Of a stretch of DNA of 64,000 nt, positions 24,701 to 39,700 are shown piece after piece. Location of the stretch: contig JAYGXS010000003.1 of the NCBI GenBank assembly GCA_036362985.1, positions 4,018,588-4,082,587 on the forward strand, given 5' to 3'. A program made the position numbers and the translations under genes. This DNA comes from Ligula intestinalis (lineage: Eukaryota; Platyhelminthes; Cestoda; Diphyllobothriidea; Diphyllobothriidae). Numbering within the stretch: the stretch's first letter is position 1; each line of letters begins with the position of its first letter. Below the pieces are notes generated by a model. The model was given only the letters and a program-made list of their open reading frames with translations, ran no database searches and was not told the origin of the DNA.

Positions 24701-27700
24701 CACGTGTAGGTCAGGACCCCGCTGATTGAACCCTCACTGTCTGCCCAAAGCCCCCTCTCGTGGTTGGAACCTATTACTAGTAGGCAGAGCTTATAAGCTA
24801 TGGAAACGAAATGAACATCGATTTTGGGCTGACCTCCCCTCCTGCGTCACTTCTTCATTGGGCTGACAGTGGGCGTCGTCGTGGGGTTTGAAAAACACAT
24901 TTTCCGCGCATCCCACTGTTGGGAGTGATTATTGTTTTAACGACGATTTCTGCGACGCCAGTGTTGTAACTGTGGCATCTGACGTCTCAATATCAAATTA
25001 CGCCCTTTGGAATCTCCCAGGAAGAACACAATAAGGACGTAACTTTGGAATCCACCCGGAGGAGGGTTTATTGTGTACAAAACCCGGACTTTCTCTCTCA
25101 GGTGGCTGTTGCCGCTGGTTGCTCCCCAGCGCGCCCTTTGTCCCGCCTCGGGGGCAAGCCCCGGCAGTGAGAGCGGTCGGATGGTGTCCTCGTAGTCCGC
25201 GTGCGCAACTCCACTGTCTGAGAGGTGACATTGGCTTATGAATGATACTCATGCGCGTTCGCCTGTAGCCTGCTTGGACGTATTGGGATAACTGCGACCA
25301 CTGGACACGCGTGCATCTGTGTCCTCTCCAGAGGTTAAGGTCATCGAGCGTGGACAGTCATCGCGTAGACGCGGTCAAAGCGAACAAACGAAATTTGGCT
25401 CGACGCCTCAGGAAAGTCTCCAAATGTTGCTAGGATTTGATCAGGCTAAACCTTGTAACAAATACAACTTCAATGGGAATTCTGTCAGCCGTCTCTTTAC
25501 GTTCGCTTGCCATTCTTCCACCAACTAGGGAGGTTTTAGTCTCAGCCGTGTGCAAGCTAAATCCTGCAGGAATTTTGACCCCTCTTCAATTGTGTTTTAA
25601 GTTGCTTGCACCCCAAACCGGTGCCCTGTGGTTTTTGTCGCTAACTGCAGTTGCACACCAAACTCATCCATGCGTCTCACATTCTCCTTTCAGACTCGGG
25701 CTAAACAGCCTACTCCATCGGCGCGCGTGGATGGCGCACAGTCCGATTCGGGCAAAGGTGATCAGCCGCTTACCGCCAACGGCACTGCGAACACTACAGG
25801 TAACCACCCTCCTTTTACGATGCCACAGACTTTTTTCTCCTCAAATTAAATCAATTCCTTTCCAATTTCCTATTTTGAAATTTAAAACATCTTTTCCCTG
25901 TGGAGCCTCTCGCTGCATAACATGAGAGAGAATACAAAAAATTGAATTCGTACAGACAAATCGATACAAACAGCATGGTCATAGAAAATAGCCACGAAGG
26001 CTAATTAATTACGTAGGAGAGTTAAAGCAGTGTGGAAAAGTTGGGCAGGGCAAGTTTCAAATCAGAGAGTTTGATGTTACCACGGCAAACGTGCTCCAAC
26101 TTTTTACATAGGTCGGTTTAAACGGCTGTATGTAGGCTGCCTCCAGGCAGCGTGAGGTACGAGTTGTTCGTGCCCGAGCAAGTACTTGGAGGTATCATTT
26201 GGGGTCAACAGAGTGACCCATATCAAGTAATTAATTAGTAATAAATGAGCGTGAAATTCCTTGTCGCGTTTTCATAGCCATCTAGGCAAGTGCTCTTTGA
26301 ATCTAGCTGCCAATTGTCATTGCGTTAGCCCTATGGGCTTGCATTCGCAAGTGCATGTAAACTCATTGACACACTTTAAAGTGGCGTGCCCTGGCAAGGC
26401 ACTCTTGGCACGTGGAATTAGTAGCCGCTTTGTAGGATTGCCAAATATGACTTCTGCCGCAAAGTATGTCCTTTCGATGATTCTACGTAGGCGTCTCTTG
26501 ATAGTATTTAACGGGCTTTTTGGGAACTGGCTGTTCAGGCATTTTTGGCCGTAAGGGTTTGCTGCACTAGTCGATAAATGGTGCTGAATATCCTCGTTCA
26601 ATTCAGTTTTAGGATTCTCTCGTGAGTTCATCGTTTTGTGCAGCGAGAAGCCGCATCTGAGGAGCGCTCACGAAATTTATTTTGGCATTAAATTCTCCTG
26701 TACATGCAATTCTGAAATCTCCTTTGAAACCTGGGTTATGTAAAGAAGGGCTAACCGACGGAAAGGTTGGATTAGAAGGAGTTGTGTAGCTTTTGTCTGT
26801 CCCTGCACCGCAGCGTCGTTGTGGTACGCTTAATCATAAACCTAACTCTGGAGCGTTACTCGATTGCGCACGCAACCTAGACGAAGTAATGTGTCAAAAC
26901 GGTTCCTATGGCAACGCTGTCCGAACTTTTTTTGTGGCTCGACGAACTTACCCACCCGTTCCATGTGTCCACTCACCTGACGGTCGCGTTCGGTAAAAAG
27001 GGCTCTATTAATGAGTCATCTTCACTGGCAATAGTTTAATTATGTGGTTTATCGTAGGCGCTTTCGGTCGGAAGAAGTCCTTTTGTCCCTTTCAGTACTT
27101 ATATTGCAGAAATTTCTCCTTCCCTTTGTCGGTTTCGCTTCAACACACTGCAAGTCTGAAGCATCTTTCCCCAGGTACAAATTTGAAGATTGCGTATATA
27201 TCAGAATTTAATGGAACTAAAACTTTTGCGAGCGCTAATCAGCTGCATCCGCTCGCTGCATAAACTGAGTAACGAATGAGAAAATACAAAATTGAATTTA
27301 TACCGAAAAATCTATGCAAAACATGAAGGTCACAAGAAATGGCCAAGAAGCAATCAATAAAGTAGGAATTTTAGACGCTATGGGCAGCAAAAACGGTGTA
27401 AAAACGTCTAAGGCAAAAAAAAATTTGGAAAGAGGAATTTGTAAACAGGGGGCCGGTACTACCACGGCAGGGTTAGATTCACCACATGCTTCAGTTGTTT
27501 ATGTGTGTGTGTGTGTGTGTTCGACCATCGGTTTCGATGAAGTCCACCAAGTGAACCAACAGGTTGGTACGGTAGGTGACGGCCTCAGGGGTTAGTTTTA
27601 AGTGATAGAAGGCGTAGTTAGCGGTTCCGCACTCTTAACCTTCTCCCATGAGTCTCGAAGAGACTAGACGGGTCAGGCGTGGGCTGCTGTATCAAATGCA

Positions 27701-30700
27701 AGCCAATACAAACGCCTAACTTAGTCTTAAGTCACAGTAGCCTTTTGCGCTGGTACTACTGTACTATCTATCCTCACTCACCCATAGTAGGTGTGAAAAT
27801 AGGCCCAAGGAGGCCGAGACTGATACGGCTACTACTGTATCAACTACTACTGGCTAACGGCGTAGCCGAGTCTCAGAATCAGTACTATCTCTGACACTAA
27901 AATTTGTCAGAAGTGACGCTGATTTGAGTAAGCTCTGGTGTGCATACCCTTTTGTCTCAACAAGGCGAATGAATCTGGGTTAGAACTATTTCGTGTAAAC
28001 ACATGCGTTGACCCTGAGCAGAAAAGCGTTTGCCTTAGTTTCCACCCTCTCAACTCTATCCATCAGGCTAGGTCTTCTTAGATACTAAGATACTGCTGCT
28101 ATAGGTACGTGCCTATACTACGAGTGCTAGTTTCTAATACTCATGTATGGTAAGGCCAGTAGATAGTATACTATAAGTATTTCTTGTGTGTGCTTTTCAA
28201 GAAGTCGCACCCAATATGCACTCGCAGTCTGTGTGAGGTAATAGTAATTAGCATTTGGATAATAGTAGGGCTTTTTTAAAGTACTGTACAAGTCCTACAA
28301 TGCACTTGTCATGTAGTTTGCCGTCTATAGCCCAACTACAGACCTACCACAGTATCCATCTATAGCTTGGACTTTTCAGAACTGCTCGTATCCCGTTGAT
28401 CCCAGCAAGTTCTGAGAATGGGGGTTTAGGGTATTCCGAGTAGAAACCAAACTTCAGTAACTGTCAAACCAGAGTGCTGGAAACCAAGGCTGGTACTGCT
28501 ACTGATATTTCTAATACTACTAAGTCGGAGTGCAGATGGTTGGTAGCATTTCTGGTACTATTTTTGACTGCATGAAGTTATAGCCAGCTAGACTTTAAAG
28601 TGAGCTAGATATGGATTTGGTGTAACTAATAAGGCAGTTTAACTGCTGCTGTCACATTTTACAAAGTTTGGACCAGGATACTGCTGCCAGAGGTAATATG
28701 CCACTGCTAAGAGTGTTAATTCTAGTAATCATAGTAAGGTAGTACTATATTCTTTAAATTGTATCGATAGTTGACATGACGGTCTAAGTCAGTGCAGCAG
28801 GAATAAGGAAATATTAGTGATGCTGATAACAATAGTGATAGTGGTTATTCCTATAAAAGTATTCAAAGTTCAGTAGTAGGACATGCATCCTATTTTATCA
28901 ATTTATTATAACAGGTGGAGGTATGAGCTTACCGCGATACAAGTACGGTACTAGAGGACTACAGTCTTGCTGAGATTGCAATAGGCTAAAGGTTTGACTA
29001 GGCTTTGAGGACTAGACTGTACTATCAGAGTTTAGGAAATCTAGCTGAGAGACTTGACTGCGTACGCTAAGAAGTACATTTGTGTATAAACTGTATAATG
29101 AAGTTACAATTAGCTAGATTATAATTATGTGCATTTGATAAAGCGAATTTACTGCTGTGGTTAGGACAGCTAGACTATACTAAAAGAATTAAAGAGTAGC
29201 AAGCTTACGCGCATCCTAGGCTTCATGCGGGCACATGTTTCCGCGTCTTCATCTGGTGATTGTCTGAAACACCCATGTTGTCTTGAGAGCATGCGTCCTC
29301 TGTGTGAGTTTGCAGATCAGCAGATTTAGGCAGAGTGATTTGGCCGAACATCTAGCAGATTTGGTTGTCTTACGAGCTACGTAGTCGTTTACGCCGATCG
29401 AGCGCCCTGATTGGGTTTTGAATGGCCAATGACTGCCAGATTTGTAGGTTAGCGAGTGCGCCCACTTAAAGGCCCCTAGACTCCTTGAACACGTTGAACG
29501 TGCTTGTTTGGTTTTCCATATGTAAGGCCAATGGAACCACCCTTGTAGCAATGGTCTAGTTTGACCCCCAGATAGCTAGCTCGGCGTAATTTCTGTTCAG
29601 TAGGGGCGCATTTTGCTCTAGAAATAAGCTAAACTGGATGAGAAAACAAGCAACCAATATTTTGCAATGAGCATATAAGGTGGGAACATGAGCCTACGAT
29701 CGTCCTCCTTTTCGCCCGAGATGCATGTGTAGTACACACGGGTACTTTCCTTTCACTGGTTGTGTCAAGTACGTCTTTCCTCCACCGTGTGGGAGGCAGA
29801 GATCAGCAGTTAACAAAGAAGGCCAATTATTACTGCCGAACTCGTAGCAGGTATATTAAACAGTTTTGACACGTAGAAGTAACATTGGTGAGACGATGTG
29901 AAAAGAAAGAATCAGCGTCGCAAAAATTAATGGCTACGGAAACTGTGGGACTGGCTCTCTCCAAAGCAGAAGTGGTAGCTCACTAACTCATTCTATAGCA
30001 GTGTGTTGTCTTAGTTGTATTTTACCGGACGCTTATAGTGGTTAGAGAACTGCTCCCCCTTCCCTTGACCGGGATGTTGGCTGCTAGGTGACTTTCGCGG
30101 CAATAGGCTGGCGTTAAGCTCTATCGTTCTTTGAACACCCATCATGTTTCACTGGCGTTCACCCCATCGCTATCAGATTAAATGTATAAACCCGTGCCTC
30201 GACTGGTTTGGACAGTTATAGAATGATCTAATCCCAGCGGTGCCGAATGTTTTACTGCCTCCGGGGTTTGTAAAATCACTTTGAATCCGGAATATAAACC
30301 AGTTGCGACATGTATCAGTTGTTCCATCGATCACAGCATCTGATCTTATCAGCAGTGTTTCAGAGTCCCACCAACAAGAGAAATTCATTACGCAGGGACG
30401 GCAGTGTAGCTAGACCAACCGACGTGCTCTCACTTATGCGGCATCAATCTGGTCTCCTACGATGAGCTCTTCCAGCCTCCGCCGCCTCCAGTCAGCCCAA
30501 AACGCTGCCCTCCGCACGATCACGGGTTGCTATAAAATGTCGCCTATAGATCATCTTCATGCAGAGGCTTCTGTTCTACCGGTCGCCCATCACAACACTC
30601 TCCTTAGCCAGCAGTTCTGGTGGAGTTGTTCGCAACCCGGCCATCCCAATCATCACCGTTGCACCGCTCCCGAGCCTTGCCGCAACGTCCGGCCGTCTAT

Positions 30701-33700
30701 TCGAGCACTCCACAAGGAAGCTGTTGCCTCGTCTCTCGCGGACCTACCTGTTGATAGCTCTGCCACCAAGACAGGCTTCCAGCGTCTCCACCAGAGATTC
30801 GTTGTCGAGGAGAAACGAGGTTACCGTCCCCCGGTTCTTTTGGGTGGCTATCCACCTCCGATTGCGGCCTCGGAACGACATCTCCCGAGGGTCACTCGCT
30901 GTACTCTGGCGCAGCTACGCAGTGGCTACTGTATGCTCCTTCGCCAGTACCAGCACCGGCTCGACCCATCCATACCCGACTGCTGTCCCGACTGCGGCGT
31001 CTCGCCGCATGACTGCCGTCATCTTTTCGCCTGCAGTTCTCGGCCAGGCACCCACCTCACTCCCGCGGACCTGTGGCTCAAGCCGGTCGAGGTCGCGGCT
31101 TTTCTCCGTCTCCCAACTACTCCCAGTTTGGATTCCGGCGGGGATTCCTGATCCAACTATGGGCTACGACACACACACACGTGCTCTCATAACCACCCAT
31201 TTAGAGCGCCTATAAAATGCGGTCTTAAGTGGGTTTCCTAATGAACGGACTACAGCGTTGGAGCAGGCAAATAACCTCTATCTCGAAGCAATGTATGATC
31301 TACCGAAAACTGATATGTACTCCATGTCTAACAGCTAGAAGCATTAGCCTTTGCCCACACATTAATCCACTGGCTACCCTCACTTTCAGAGACACGGTTG
31401 GCTATAAATCAAAGTCTCACTCCAACGGTTTTTCTACGCCGCACTGTGCACTTGCCTGAATTGCGAGTTGAAGCATAGCATCTGGGCTGACGCCGGCTCG
31501 CTTGCACTTCTGCTTGTTAAGGACGCCCGTGGTCTGCAGTTAGCCTTCAGGCACGAACAACTCGTATCTTACGCTACCTGGACGCAGCCTACATACGGCG
31601 GTTTAAACCTGACCTATGTAAACAACTGGAGCATGTGGTGAATCTAACCCTGCCGTGGTAGCACCGGCTCCCTCTTTACCCATCCCCCTTCCCACCTTTT
31701 TTGCCTTCGACGTTTTTACACCAGTTTTTATGGTTCCATTAAATTCTGCTATGTACGCAATCTTCAAACTCTGCAAGTCGCTATGCGACGGCTTGCCAGA
31801 GCTCTAAAATGAGCTTAAGTCGCGAGCTAGTTGCTGTATCGACAAAAGAAGGATCCCTGAAATCACAGGTCCGGGAAGACGAAATGAACTGGGATAGCTT
31901 TACTCTCAGCCAAAGTATGTTTACAATAGCTGCTGCTGGCAGCGCTGCGTTTAAGAGCCAGTTGAGTTGGTTAAAAGGTGTCCGCTGCTGCGAAGGCCTG
32001 AGAGCGGACTGTGTCCTTAGCCAATCAGGAAAGGACACAGTTGCTGACGTCAGAGCTCGCGGGGCATCGATTAGCTTCAGGCGTACAGGCGTCGACAGCG
32101 GAGGGCGCGAAAGTACAAGAGAGCGCAGAGATAAGAGGATGAGTCAGTGCTGGGTGCGTGGGTTGACAAAGGTTCCAGGAATGAAGAAGAATCAGTGCAA
32201 GGAACAAATGTGGTCTGCCACAAGCTCCAGGGCACAAAGGGACAACCTTACTCCTTAACTAGATCAGCCAGCCCTCTACCATTCATCTTTTACCGATTGC
32301 AATCGACGAATACAACGAGCTTGTGGTGCAATGTTAGTGTTTTCAACTCAATGACCAAAGGTCCCGGATGATCCACACCTGTAATTGGGTATTAGGGGCT
32401 GATGATGGCTAGTAAGCAAGAAACGGCAATTTTGGTCTCTCTTGTCTATGTCGGTTCAAATTCACCCCCCCCCACCCTTTGTTTTATGCCTGCCTTGTGT
32501 CCCTCCTGGTTTAGGGGCTGAGAATGCTTCTGTTCCCGCCGTGCACGACCAAGAGGAGGTCGAGGCCGAAGAGGCGCCAGCTAGCCTGCAATCCACAACC
32601 CCGGCGTCAACCTTCGTGCTCACCGGGAAACCCTTCCTAAGGGCCATTTTCCGCAGTCTCGAGGTCGGACCGGGTACTGACTACGACACACTCTACGCTC
32701 TCCATCTCCTCATCGCCCTGAAAATGAATGGATGTGAGTTGCAGCTTGTCCTTTCTTTCACCCTCACATAATGTGTAGGTGTGTTGCTGCTCCAGGTGAA
32801 GAGTCTTAGTTTGTCAGTCGAAGACAAATTGCCATCCTTATTCTGCGACTGACCTCCTGCCTTCCGGGTAGTAAAGTGGCGTTCGGCGGTCTGATCTAAA
32901 ATCAGGACGGAACTGGCCGTTCTCTCTTACCTGCGACCGTCTAAAACCATCTTAGAGGTTTGTGTAGTGACGATACACCAGTAAGCTAGGATTAGATTCC
33001 AAAGTGAAGAGGTTGACCAGAATCAAAAGTTCTGATCAGGTCTAAGTAACCTGAAAATACAACTGAGAAAGTTCGCATTCCAGGAGAAGGCTTGTCGATC
33101 CAATTAGTCTATTGTCTTGTCTATTCAAACTCTTACAGGAGTTCATCGTCAGAGGTAAGAAGAGCAACACAAAGAGATCTATTATAGGGGGTATACACAA
33201 GTCACCTTTCAGTTAAGCACGCCTAGTAGTGACTGCGTAGGACTCTGTACGTCGGCGCCAAATCAATTCATCGATTGATTGAGTTTTCATTCCTGGAACA
33301 GGCTTCCATCCATTCTTGACTCGTCTTGTTTCTGACGTGGGCCATTATCCTGACGTCTGCGAGGCTGAACTCATGATCTGTTTCGTAGGTTCAGCCAACA
33401 ACTTGCGATTATTCTTCGCCTCACGGCCAGCTTATGTTCCTGTATTCGCGAACCGAGCCTGCGTTCCGTTTTGCCTGCGTAATTACAATAGCTTCGGCAT
33501 GAGATGCGATACACTACCCCAGATTGCTCATTGGGATTAAGCCAGCCTTTGATGTTTATTTCACTGCTGCGCATGGTAGCTTTGGTTCGGTGTGCAGCTC
33601 CAGCACCTAGTCCCGCAGCGATGAGCTCAATCGCTTCTGAAACATCTCTGATGTATAGCAAAGCGTACCATATGCTCAGTGGCGCTTCTGTTTGGGTCCT

Positions 33701-36700
33701 TCGAGGCCGAATGCGTAGGCATCGGCTTATTAACGTCTCAGATATCCATCCCGCATAAATTGTTGCTGTTCTTACTTCTGACGGTGAACTCTTGTGAGAG
33801 TTTGAAAGCTCAGGACAATAAACCAATTGAATCGTTGCTCGACAATTCTTCTCCTTTACCTGTGAATAGGTTATGGCTGGTCGACCGGCTGGCTTACGGC
33901 TGTTAAAGACCAACTTTTTATGTTTTGGTTAGTGCTGCCTGACTAGATGGCTTTTCTGTTTGTGAGGTTAGAAAGGTCTAATGCCTCCTATCGACCGGAG
34001 CAAATTCTGGACTATAACTACTGCGCCTACTGCAGTCTCCCGTTGTCATGGTGTGACTTTGCTGTTGCTATTTCAATCGGATAATAGTGGAGGACAAAGG
34101 AGGATTGGTGCTGTCGTAGAAGTCATCTATAACACAACAAACATTGTGTGCATGTTGTAGTCGTTGCCAGGGAGACGTTTGTCCTTCACAAGTTTCGAGT
34201 TTGACATAAGTGCATTCCGGAGGATGGTGGCAGTACGCAATCGGACACCTACGTTCTAGTCCACGTCACGTGTACTTCAAGCGAGCGTGTTTTAGATGAC
34301 GACAAAAACAATGCTATGCGCACCTGTGTTTACCGGTTTTGGTTGCTGTTGGGCGAATCTTGGTTTTCGCTAATTCACCCCATCGGTCTGCGCACGTTGC
34401 CGCGCCACAGTAACGTGTTTCTGCACATGCATTTCTCTTCCTGGTGAAAAATTATGGAGGTTTTCTTTCCCAAAAACGCTGTACTACCAGTCTGTTTTTT
34501 TTAAATTCAGGTCAGGACGAGTCTACCCTGCGTTTGGCTGAAATCGGCACACCGTCTCCTGTAAGTCCCCTCTCAGTGCCTTTCGTCTTAACTCGTGTGT
34601 GCCTTTTTCTCCAACTTTTCTCATGCTGATACTCGCAAACCCGCCTCGTCTCCTTTTTCCTACGAATTATAATTCACTTTTAGACTCTTAGCTTCCTGGT
34701 CTCTGGTTGCTTACAACTTTATCATGCATAGCAAGTACCTTTACCCTCCCCTACTGGCACAGAGTCTAAATCCACACAGAGTTATCTCTGGGTTAACGGT
34801 CAGGGTTTTATCTCCTTTGATAGCCTGCAAGTGTTCCCTTCTATTCCAAAAATCTCCTCTTGTGCCTTGCGAAAATTCCCATCAGAGAATGCGGAAGAGT
34901 TATTTGTGAGCGTACGTAGGCTTTCGATAAATTCTAGTCAGGCCAATAGATTTGTAAGGAAAGGGGGTACAATTTAAAACGTGTTCGTATGTTCGTACAG
35001 GTGGGTCGTGGGGATGAGGGGTAGGGTGTAGGGTCGATGAGAGATGGCTGGTTATGAGGGCAGGGTTTGGTGGAGGGGGAGAAAAATGGAGCGCGGACGA
35101 ATGCATGCCGCTAAGTGACTGCGGGCCACGCGAACTGTGAGGCTTGTAGGAAGTTCTTTGATGCACACGCAACGCCGGCTTCATCAACCTGGTAGCGATC
35201 GCTTCTGCTGTTTTCTACGATGACCCGCTGTACCGACTGAACAATGCTTTTATCAGTTGTATCGTCAAAGATTCTAGCTTAGGAGATTCTGATATAGTAA
35301 GCCATTGGGTGGAATCGGGGCATATACGAAAGCTCAAGATTTCAGGACAGGCGATGACTTGGGCGATGGTTGAAGTCTGAAAACACCTTGAAATGATAGA
35401 AGAGCGCTCGCCGATCGGTTACAAGACTCACTCGTCCCGATTTGTCTTGGGATTCGCTCTCTTGTAGCGGTCTATGTAATGAGTGTACTCGGATCACTAC
35501 GATCATCAGGTCGAATCCCAGGTTAGAGGGGAAAGGCAAGAGTCACAAGAATGAGGGTTTTATTGTATACAGAACTACATATTGCTCTCTCATGTGGCAG
35601 CGACGTCTAGCGACGCTAAGGCTAGTGCTGACTGCGTCCAACCAGGCCTGAGGGGGTCGACTGTGTGTTGTGTGGGGTGATGACGGCTGCCTTTAGTAGG
35701 ATTGCGGAGCAAGTACATGTGATTTGCTATTGGTGTGTTGCAAGTTGCCTGAGGAGATGTCGCCTGCAAAGGTCGTTGCTGCATCGGCCGAGGGATGTCA
35801 AGTGGCTCTTAGACAGGCGCGCTTATTTGGACGCACGTGTGTACGTGGGTGTGTGCGCACGTGACTGTGTGGCTAAATAAGCTGAGGTCAACTGTTGGGT
35901 CCGCCGGCACGCCGAAGAACAGGGGTCGTTGACGCTGCTTCGGGGGACGGATGCGCCAGTGAAAGAAAGCATTGCAACCGTTGTTTATGACGACACGACT
36001 TTTGGGCAGCGAGCCTTGACGAAGGAAGGGGGGATAGGCATTGTGGCTGTCCGCCACACTCTCTCTCGAGCCACGCTAGCAGCCGCACAGCGGTATGTTA
36101 TTCTGAAGGACTGGATGCTCTACACCGACCGCCTGTTTTCTCTACTCCTAGCGAGTTTACCTCCTCAAATTTCACCCGCCTTTGATCCACTCCGATCACA
36201 ATGGAGACGTAGTGAAGGTGAATAACTGGCGCCAGCAGCGAAGTTTAAATTTGAGGGAAAAGGGGGGGGGGGGTAATTATGATAATTGGTAAAGCCAAGG
36301 GAGACTGGAGTGGCCCTTTGTTTTTTTCTTCACTAACCGCCCCCCTGTCCTTATTTTCAGGAATTGCCCTGCAATCCAATGTTGCTCACGAAACTTCTGG
36401 ATATCATTATCGACGCTAGTAAACCAGGTCAGTAATACACCTCTGTAGACCTTTTTGGCGGACTTTTGTGAATGCATCTCATGGCTTTCCGTTACAGATC
36501 GGCTGTCGAGAGGGAGGGGAGAGGGGAGATGTCTATCAGGTCATTTTCTTAGACATTAACTTTGGAGGCTATAGAGCAGGGGTCGGCAACCTTTCTGACT
36601 CAGAGAGCCAAGAGAGTAATTATGTTAAAGTATATTTCAGTGAGAGCCCTATAATATATTTAAAGATTAAATTCAATGAAATGTGAGTATAACAAGCCTC

Positions 36701-39700
36701 TGTATTTATTCTTTTAAATAATGTTCTTATAATACTTATTGTTAATGCGACTTGTAGTGCTGCATGGATTCGCTGATGGCTTCGTAGTCTGGTTGTTAGT
36801 TGGTGAGGTTAAGCTTCGTGGAAGCTTCTGATGTTAGACGCAATTTATTTGTACCCTAGGCAAGTTTCCGCGAGTGAGCTGTTCGCCTGCGTGTGATGTG
36901 TCCGTCTGGGGGACATAAACACAATAAACTAAAGGTGACACGGCTGACTGGCCTATGCGTGTAAGGTAGCCTTGTCTGCCAGCGTGACTTTGACTAATTT
37001 GAGGGCAAGCCTGGGGGCTGTCGTGCTTTAGTAGAGCGTCTGTCTTTTAGCGAGCTTGTCGCGGCCGTTGAGACGCAGGAGAAAAGGAAGCAGCTGCTGT
37101 CCGCGAGCCGGAAAGACAACACTGAAACAGTTGCTAGGTCAAACCTAGGGGGGCCAAAACAGCAGAGATTGGTCGAGATTAAATTGATTCTAATACGCGT
37201 CTCAGGGGCGGCACGTCATTGGAGGAACCAACGTCACAAAATCTGAAGTTTTTAATTCCAGTTTTATCTGAGCGAACCAGACGCTCACGTCTGGCTCGCA
37301 AGCCATAGGTTGCCGACCCCGGCCATAACTGTTGACATCACGGGAAATCGCGGTAGACATTATGTACTATTTGAACTTCCGATTAGCGCCTTCAACTGCT
37401 GATAGAAAACGTTTAAAGTCAACCTGGAAGGAGGAAAAAAGACGCTCAAATCAATGCGCCTTGATAGCCCTTCCCTAATTAATTCTCAAGTCACCTAGAC
37501 AGTTAAATTTTCACTATCTCTCAACTTGCTGCGCACGTTGGCTAAACTGGTCAACGTGGTTTTTAGATGCCAACCGGCAACTTGACCTTTCCTACGTCCT
37601 TACTTACACAAACCTCCAGGCAAGATGGATGCACACACAACTGAAGAAATTCGCGCACACAACCTGCTGGCGAACTTAATCGATCGAGAAAAAGTCGCCA
37701 GACCGAACAGTACCGGAGGCGGCACACAACGCACTCAACTGCAAGCCCACCAAACATCCTCCGTCGGGGTTGACGCAGCCAGCGGAAAGAAATCGATCAG
37801 CCGGAGGCCGATAAGCGGGTCACGCCACGCTTTTTTAAGTTTAGTTTGACCAAGTGCATTTAGCGCTCTTAGCCAGCCAAACTCTAAAAAGGGTCGGCAT
37901 TTCGATAAATCCGTCCCGGCTAGCCCCTCTTGGTTCTATAGACTCCATATACTCGTTTCTAGTTCATATGAATGCGTAGGAATGTTTTATAATCGATCAG
38001 GCTGCACAGGTCCTCTCGGAATTCATGCCTAACATTGTGGACTTCCTCACTCAGCGCGGGATGTCAATCTCGGCTGCCAAGTCGTCCGTCACTGTTTTCA
38101 CGCTGGATCCGAAGGAGTTCAATCGCCACCCGGATATCATCGCCAACGGTGAGGCTTTACCGCTGGTCCGAAAGCCCAAGCTCCTCGGCGTCCGTTTCGA
38201 CCCGCTCTCCACGTTTGCAGACCATGCGAGGGATGTCGCGAGCAAAGTGAGCCGGTGCACCAAGGTCCTCAAGGCTCTCGCGGGCAATTCCTGGGGCTGC
38301 TCGAAAGAGTTGCTGACGACCACATTCAATGCAATGGCCAAGCCGCATCTCACCTATGCGGCATCAATCTGGTCTCCCACAATCAGCTCCTCCAGCCTCC
38401 GCCGCCTCCAGTCAGCACAGAACGGTACCCTCCGCACGATCACGGGCTGCTATAAAATGTCGCCCATCGATCAACTTCATGCGGAGGTTTCTGTCCTGCC
38501 GGTCACCACGCACAACAAACTCCTGGGCCAGCAGTTCTAGTGGACCTGTTCACAACCTTGCCATCCGAACCACCATCGCTGCATCGCTCCCGAGCGTAGC
38601 CGTAACGTTCGGACGTCTATCCGAGGTCTCCACAAGACAGCTGTCGCCTCGTCTCTCTCAGACCCACCCGTTGATGGGTCCGCCATCAGGACAGGCTACC
38701 AGCGCTTTCACCAAAGAATAGTTGTGGACGCAATATCCAGCTACCGTTCCCCGGTCTTCCTGGGTGGCTATCCACCTCCGATTGCCACCTCGGAACGTCA
38801 TCTCCTACGGGTGACTCGTTGTACCCTGGCGCAGCTTTGCAGTGGCTACTGCATGCCAGTAACAACACCGGCTGGACCCTTCTATACCCGACTGCGGAGT
38901 CTCGCCGCATGACTGCTGTCACCTTTTCGCCTGTAGTTCCCGGCCAGGCACCCAACTAACCCCGAGGACCTTTGGCTTAAGCCGGCTGAGGTCGTGGCTT
39001 TTCTCCGCCTCCCAACTGCACCCAGTATGGACTCCGGCGGGAACCCCTGATCCAACATGGGCTACCAACCAACCAACCGTATATTTGTTGTCTCGGAGGT
39101 TGAGTGCACTATGCGGGCTCGCTAGCGTTATGGAAGCTTTTATATATAGACACAGGAAAGCGCCTTGCATATAAATCATATAGAGGACGCTTTCCCAAAC
39201 AAGGTTATGATTTTTATCCGGATGAATGAATTTTGGACTTTTGTTATTTAGCGAGAAGCTGCAATTATTCATAGAAGACGCTTTTTGCTGCGAATTTTCG
39301 AACAATGTACTGTGTGAGCAGGGGGCTGAGACAGCCAACGGAAGAAAAGTGAACAGCCACGCCACTTCTATTTTTGTTCGATTTAGCGCTTTGAGCCGAC
39401 CAGGCTCTCTGAAATGTCAGCGTTTTAATAAACTTGTTTCGGTGAGCCCTTTTTATTTCCTAAAAGTAATATTGACAATTTGAACTACAAAAATCTTTCA
39501 CCGTATTGGCTCTGCAACCTCCGTGTCATCATTTCTAGTTTATACGAACGCGTACGAATGTTTGATATTAGGAAATCCGCATTCCTGGTTGGTGGATTTA
39601 GCACGAAAACCGGGTTCAAATTTTCCTGGTCTCGCGTGCGGGCAAGCTGCACTGATGCTGTACCAAAGTGAATTTCATCTCGTGGTTCGCACGGGGTTGA

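Larger units (their letters stand above)
33075..33860. mobile_element. Penelope-like element remnant with outward-facing inverted 3' ends
   Basis: The left end (33118-33156, minus) and the right end (33773-33814, plus) carry related hammerhead-like folds with matching tails (GACAATA, AATTG, ATCG). Between them the minus strand encodes a GIY-YIG endonuclease piece (33420-33600). No reverse transcriptase remains. Confidence 0.65.

Noticed and set aside
34900..34945. Minus-strand IYRKPTY, like a PLE reverse transcriptase motif
   Set aside because: Only a dozen residues before a stop, with no neighbouring PLE sequence.
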